Of a stretch of DNA of 64,000 nt, positions 62,440 to 64,000 are shown piece after piece. Positions within the stretch are counted from its first letter, which is position 1. The number at the start of each line of letters is the position of its first letter. Source of the stretch: Oryzicola mucosus (GTDB lineage Bacteria > Pseudomonadota > Alphaproteobacteria > Rhizobiales > Rhizobiaceae); assembly GCF_014534685.1 (NCBI RefSeq), contig NZ_JACVVX010000002.1, positions 186,001 through 250,000 on the forward strand, read 5' to 3'. The translations under genes were made by a program, and so were the position numbers. Below the pieces are notes generated by a model. It was given only the letters and a program-made list of their open reading frames with translations, was not told the origin of the DNA and searched no databases.

Positions 62440-63707
62440 ACCCTTCGCTTGCCGATGCCGCCTGGTTGATAGAGGGGCGGTTGCAGAGCCTTCTCGCGGT
62501 GCTGAACGCCGATGGCGAAGAGGCGCGCGTGGCAGGCGGGGCCGTGCGCAATGCGCTTCTCGGCCAGTCGGTGGCCGATGTCGACATCGCCACCACCAGC
62601 CTGCCGGACGAGACCCTTCGGCGGGTCGAGGCCGCCGGCTTCAAGGCGGTGCCGACCGGGATCGAACACGGCACCATCACAGTGATCGTCAGGGGCGAGC
62701 CGTTCGAGGTGACGACGTTGCGCAGTGATGTCGAAACCGACGGGCGCCATGCCAAAGTATCGTTCGGACGCGACTGGAAGGCGGATGCCGAGCGCCGGGA
62801 TTTCACCATCAATGCGCTCTATGCCGAAGCCAACGGCACGGTCATCGATCTGGTGGGCGGGCTGGCGGATATTCAGAGCAAGACTTTGCGTTTCATCGGC
62901 GACGCCGAGGCGCGCATCCGCGAGGACTATCTGCGCATCCTGCGTTTTTATCGCTTCTTTGCCTGGTACGGCTCCGGCCGGCCCGATGCGGAGGGGGTGA
63001 AGGCCTCGGCGCGGCTGAAGGAAGGGCTCGACCGGCTGTCTGCCGAGCGCGTCTGGTCCGAACTCAAGAAGCTTTTGAGCGCGCCCGATCCATCCCGCGC
63101 CTTGCTGTGGATGCGGCAATCGGGCGTCCTGACCCGCGTCCTACCTGAAAGCGAGAAGTGGGGCATCGATGCGATCCACGGTCTTGCAAAGACCGAAGCC
63201 GAGCTCGGCTGGGCGGTCGATCCGCTGCTGCGTCTGGTGGCAATCATTCCCCCGGACGCGGCGCGCATGGATACGCTGGCCCAGCGACTGAAGATGTCGG
63301 CCCACGAACGCGAGCGCCTGACCGCATGGGCGCTGTCGGATGCGGTCGCGGCGGGGGTTACGGAGCTGGAACTGGCGCGTCGGCTTTATTGCGGCAGTCC
63401 GCAAGGGATCATCGACCGGCTCAAGCTGGCCTTCGCCGCCGCGCGCTGGAAGGCGATGCAAGAAGACGGCGCCCTGGTGCAGGCGGGACATTTGTCGCGC
63501 CTCCTGGCGTTTGCGCAGGCATGGCAGAAGCCGACATTTCCAATTTCGGGTGCCGACCTCCTGGACCTGGGAATGGAAAAGGGCCCGGCTGTCGGCCAGA
63601 CCCTCAAAAAGCTCGAAACGGAGTGGATATCGAAGGATTTCCGGATTGGGCGCGACGCTTTGTTGAAGCAGGCCGCGGAGCTCTTCGGAAATTTAAGCGC
63701 CGACTGA
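62436..63707 (+). CDS. cca: CCA tRNA nucleotidyltransferase / poly(A) polymerase family
   Basis: A 423-residue class II nucleotidyltransferase. The catalytic block AGGAVRNALLGQSVADVDIATT carries the DxD; FGRDWKADAERRDFTINALY and DAEARIREDYLRILRFYRFFAWYG follow. The start is best placed at a TTG (62436) in TTGA overlap with the NUDIX gene; the upstream in-frame ATG runs through the NUDIX gene. It adds or repairs the 3' CCA end of tRNA. Confidence 0.92.
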   Translation: MNPSLADAAWLIEGRLQSLLAVLNADGEEARVAGGAVRNALLGQSVADVDIATTSLPDETLRRVEAAGFKAVPTGIEHGTITVIVRGEPFEVTTLRSDVETDGRHAKVSFGRDWKADAERRDFTINALYAEANGTVIDLVGGLADIQSKTLRFIGDAEARIREDYLRILRFYRFFAWYGSGRPDAEGVKASARLKEGLDRLSAERVWSELKKLLSAPDPSRALLWMRQSGVLTRVLPESEKWGIDAIHGLAKTEAELGWAVDPLLRLVAIIPPDAARMDTLAQRLKMSAHERERLTAWALSDAVAAGVTELELARRLYCGSPQGIIDRLKLAFAAARWKAMQEDGALVQAGHLSRLLAFAQAWQKPTFPISGADLLDLGMEKGPAVGQTLKKLETEWISKDFRIGRDALLKQAAELFGNLSAD

Positions 63708-63893
63708 TCAGGCGGCGTCGCGAACTTTTTCGATACGAGAGCGAATCGCTTCGATCATCGTTTCCCGAATAAGCGTTTCGCCATGGGTTTCGCGCAGGTG
63801 CTCGGCGGCGCGTCGGATGATTTCAGCTTCTTCCTGATGCCGTGTGTGCCAGTCGCAGCCGGGAACCAGTGATCCGCATTGAAATTCTTTCAT
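63708..63893 (-). CDS. DUF1059 small protein
   Basis: A 61-residue protein, MKEFQCGSLVPGCDWHTRHQ then EEAEIIRRAAEHLRETHGE, with the DUF1059 Cys/His pattern (C, C, H, H) that could bind zinc. Its stop touches the cca stop in a TGATCA palindrome. Role unknown. The remaining 107 bases to the window edge hold no further gene. Confidence 0.88.
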   Translation of the reverse strand: MKEFQCGSLVPGCDWHTRHQEEAEIIRRAAEHLRETHGETLIRETMIEAIRSRIEKVRDAA

Positions 63894-64000
63894 TGCTTCC
63901 TCCTGTACTTCGTTCTGCCACTATAACCCAAAACAACCGCGATTGGTTGCGGAAAATGGCGGCGCAAAAGTTGCAGCCCGCCATTTCGCTTCCTCTTTCG

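Overview
The window reads as chromosome from an alphaproteobacterium of the order Rhizobiales (Hyphomicrobiales), most likely a Mesorhizobium/Phyllobacteriaceae-type genome. The reasons are the high-GC coding style; the sciP-fliJ-ctrA-chpT cell-cycle cluster with clustered GANTC sites in front of ctrA; a fused trpE(G) behind a leaderless WWW leader peptide; ChoXWV and choline-sulfatase genes; and many small families typical of this order (EipA/DUF1134, DUF2333, DUF6638, DUF1285). I see no rRNA, tRNA, CRISPR array, phage or insertion-sequence transposase.

Layout. 1-800: two tandem DUF1801 genes. 900-5054: a TPP riboswitch drives thiX-thiY (uptake of a thiamine precursor, with no ATPase gene) and thiM-thiE-thiD (thiamine salvage). 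5166-7509: a Gfo/Idh/MocA oxidoreductase and mnmA. 7892-11740: cell-cycle block with sciP, fliJ, ctrA, chpT and eipA. 11906-21636: mostly single housekeeping genes (coiled-coil envelope protein, TrmH-type methyltransferase, HugZ-like and GNAT pair, glutathionyl-hydroquinone reductase, NUDIX, metallophosphoesterase, TPR protein with alpha/beta hydrolase). 21780-29472: leuA behind an apparent leucine-rich leader peptide, an AbrB-type membrane protein, a CDF metal exporter, trpE(G) with its attenuator, and an MFS exporter. 29736-33343: SLC13/RCK permease, flavin disulfide reductase, DUF4126 protein. 33680-35397: AT-richer two-gene unit of unknown function (a Cys/Pro/Gly-rich secreted mini-protein plus a four-helix membrane protein). 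35419-37098: fhs. 37226-45635: a one-strand cluster of a coiled-coil protein, an unknown protein, an AAA+ ATPase, DUF6638 and DUF2333, interrupted by a vapBC pair, an AT-rich small membrane protein and a DUF559 fragment. 45783-54002: tdk, then choXWV, clpS, betC, a second choX-like gene and a LysR regulator. 54006-61021: MoxR/DUF58/DUF4159/von-Willebrand-like operon. 61155-63893: DUF1285, a CoA-pyrophosphatase NUDIX, cca and a DUF1059 protein.

Regulation visible in the sequence includes the TPP riboswitch, the trp attenuator with a leaderless WWW peptide and a promoter placed exactly to start transcription at its AUG, an architecturally matching candidate leader for leuA, six GANTC sites plus TTAACCAT-like half-sites before ctrA, and several intrinsic hairpin terminators. 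Two families of dispersed palindromic repeats sit in intergenic gaps. The best candidates for undescribed biology are the 33680-35397 two-gene unit, the AAA+/coiled-coil cluster at 37226-45635, the leuA leader, and the pocket-altered second ChoX next to betC.
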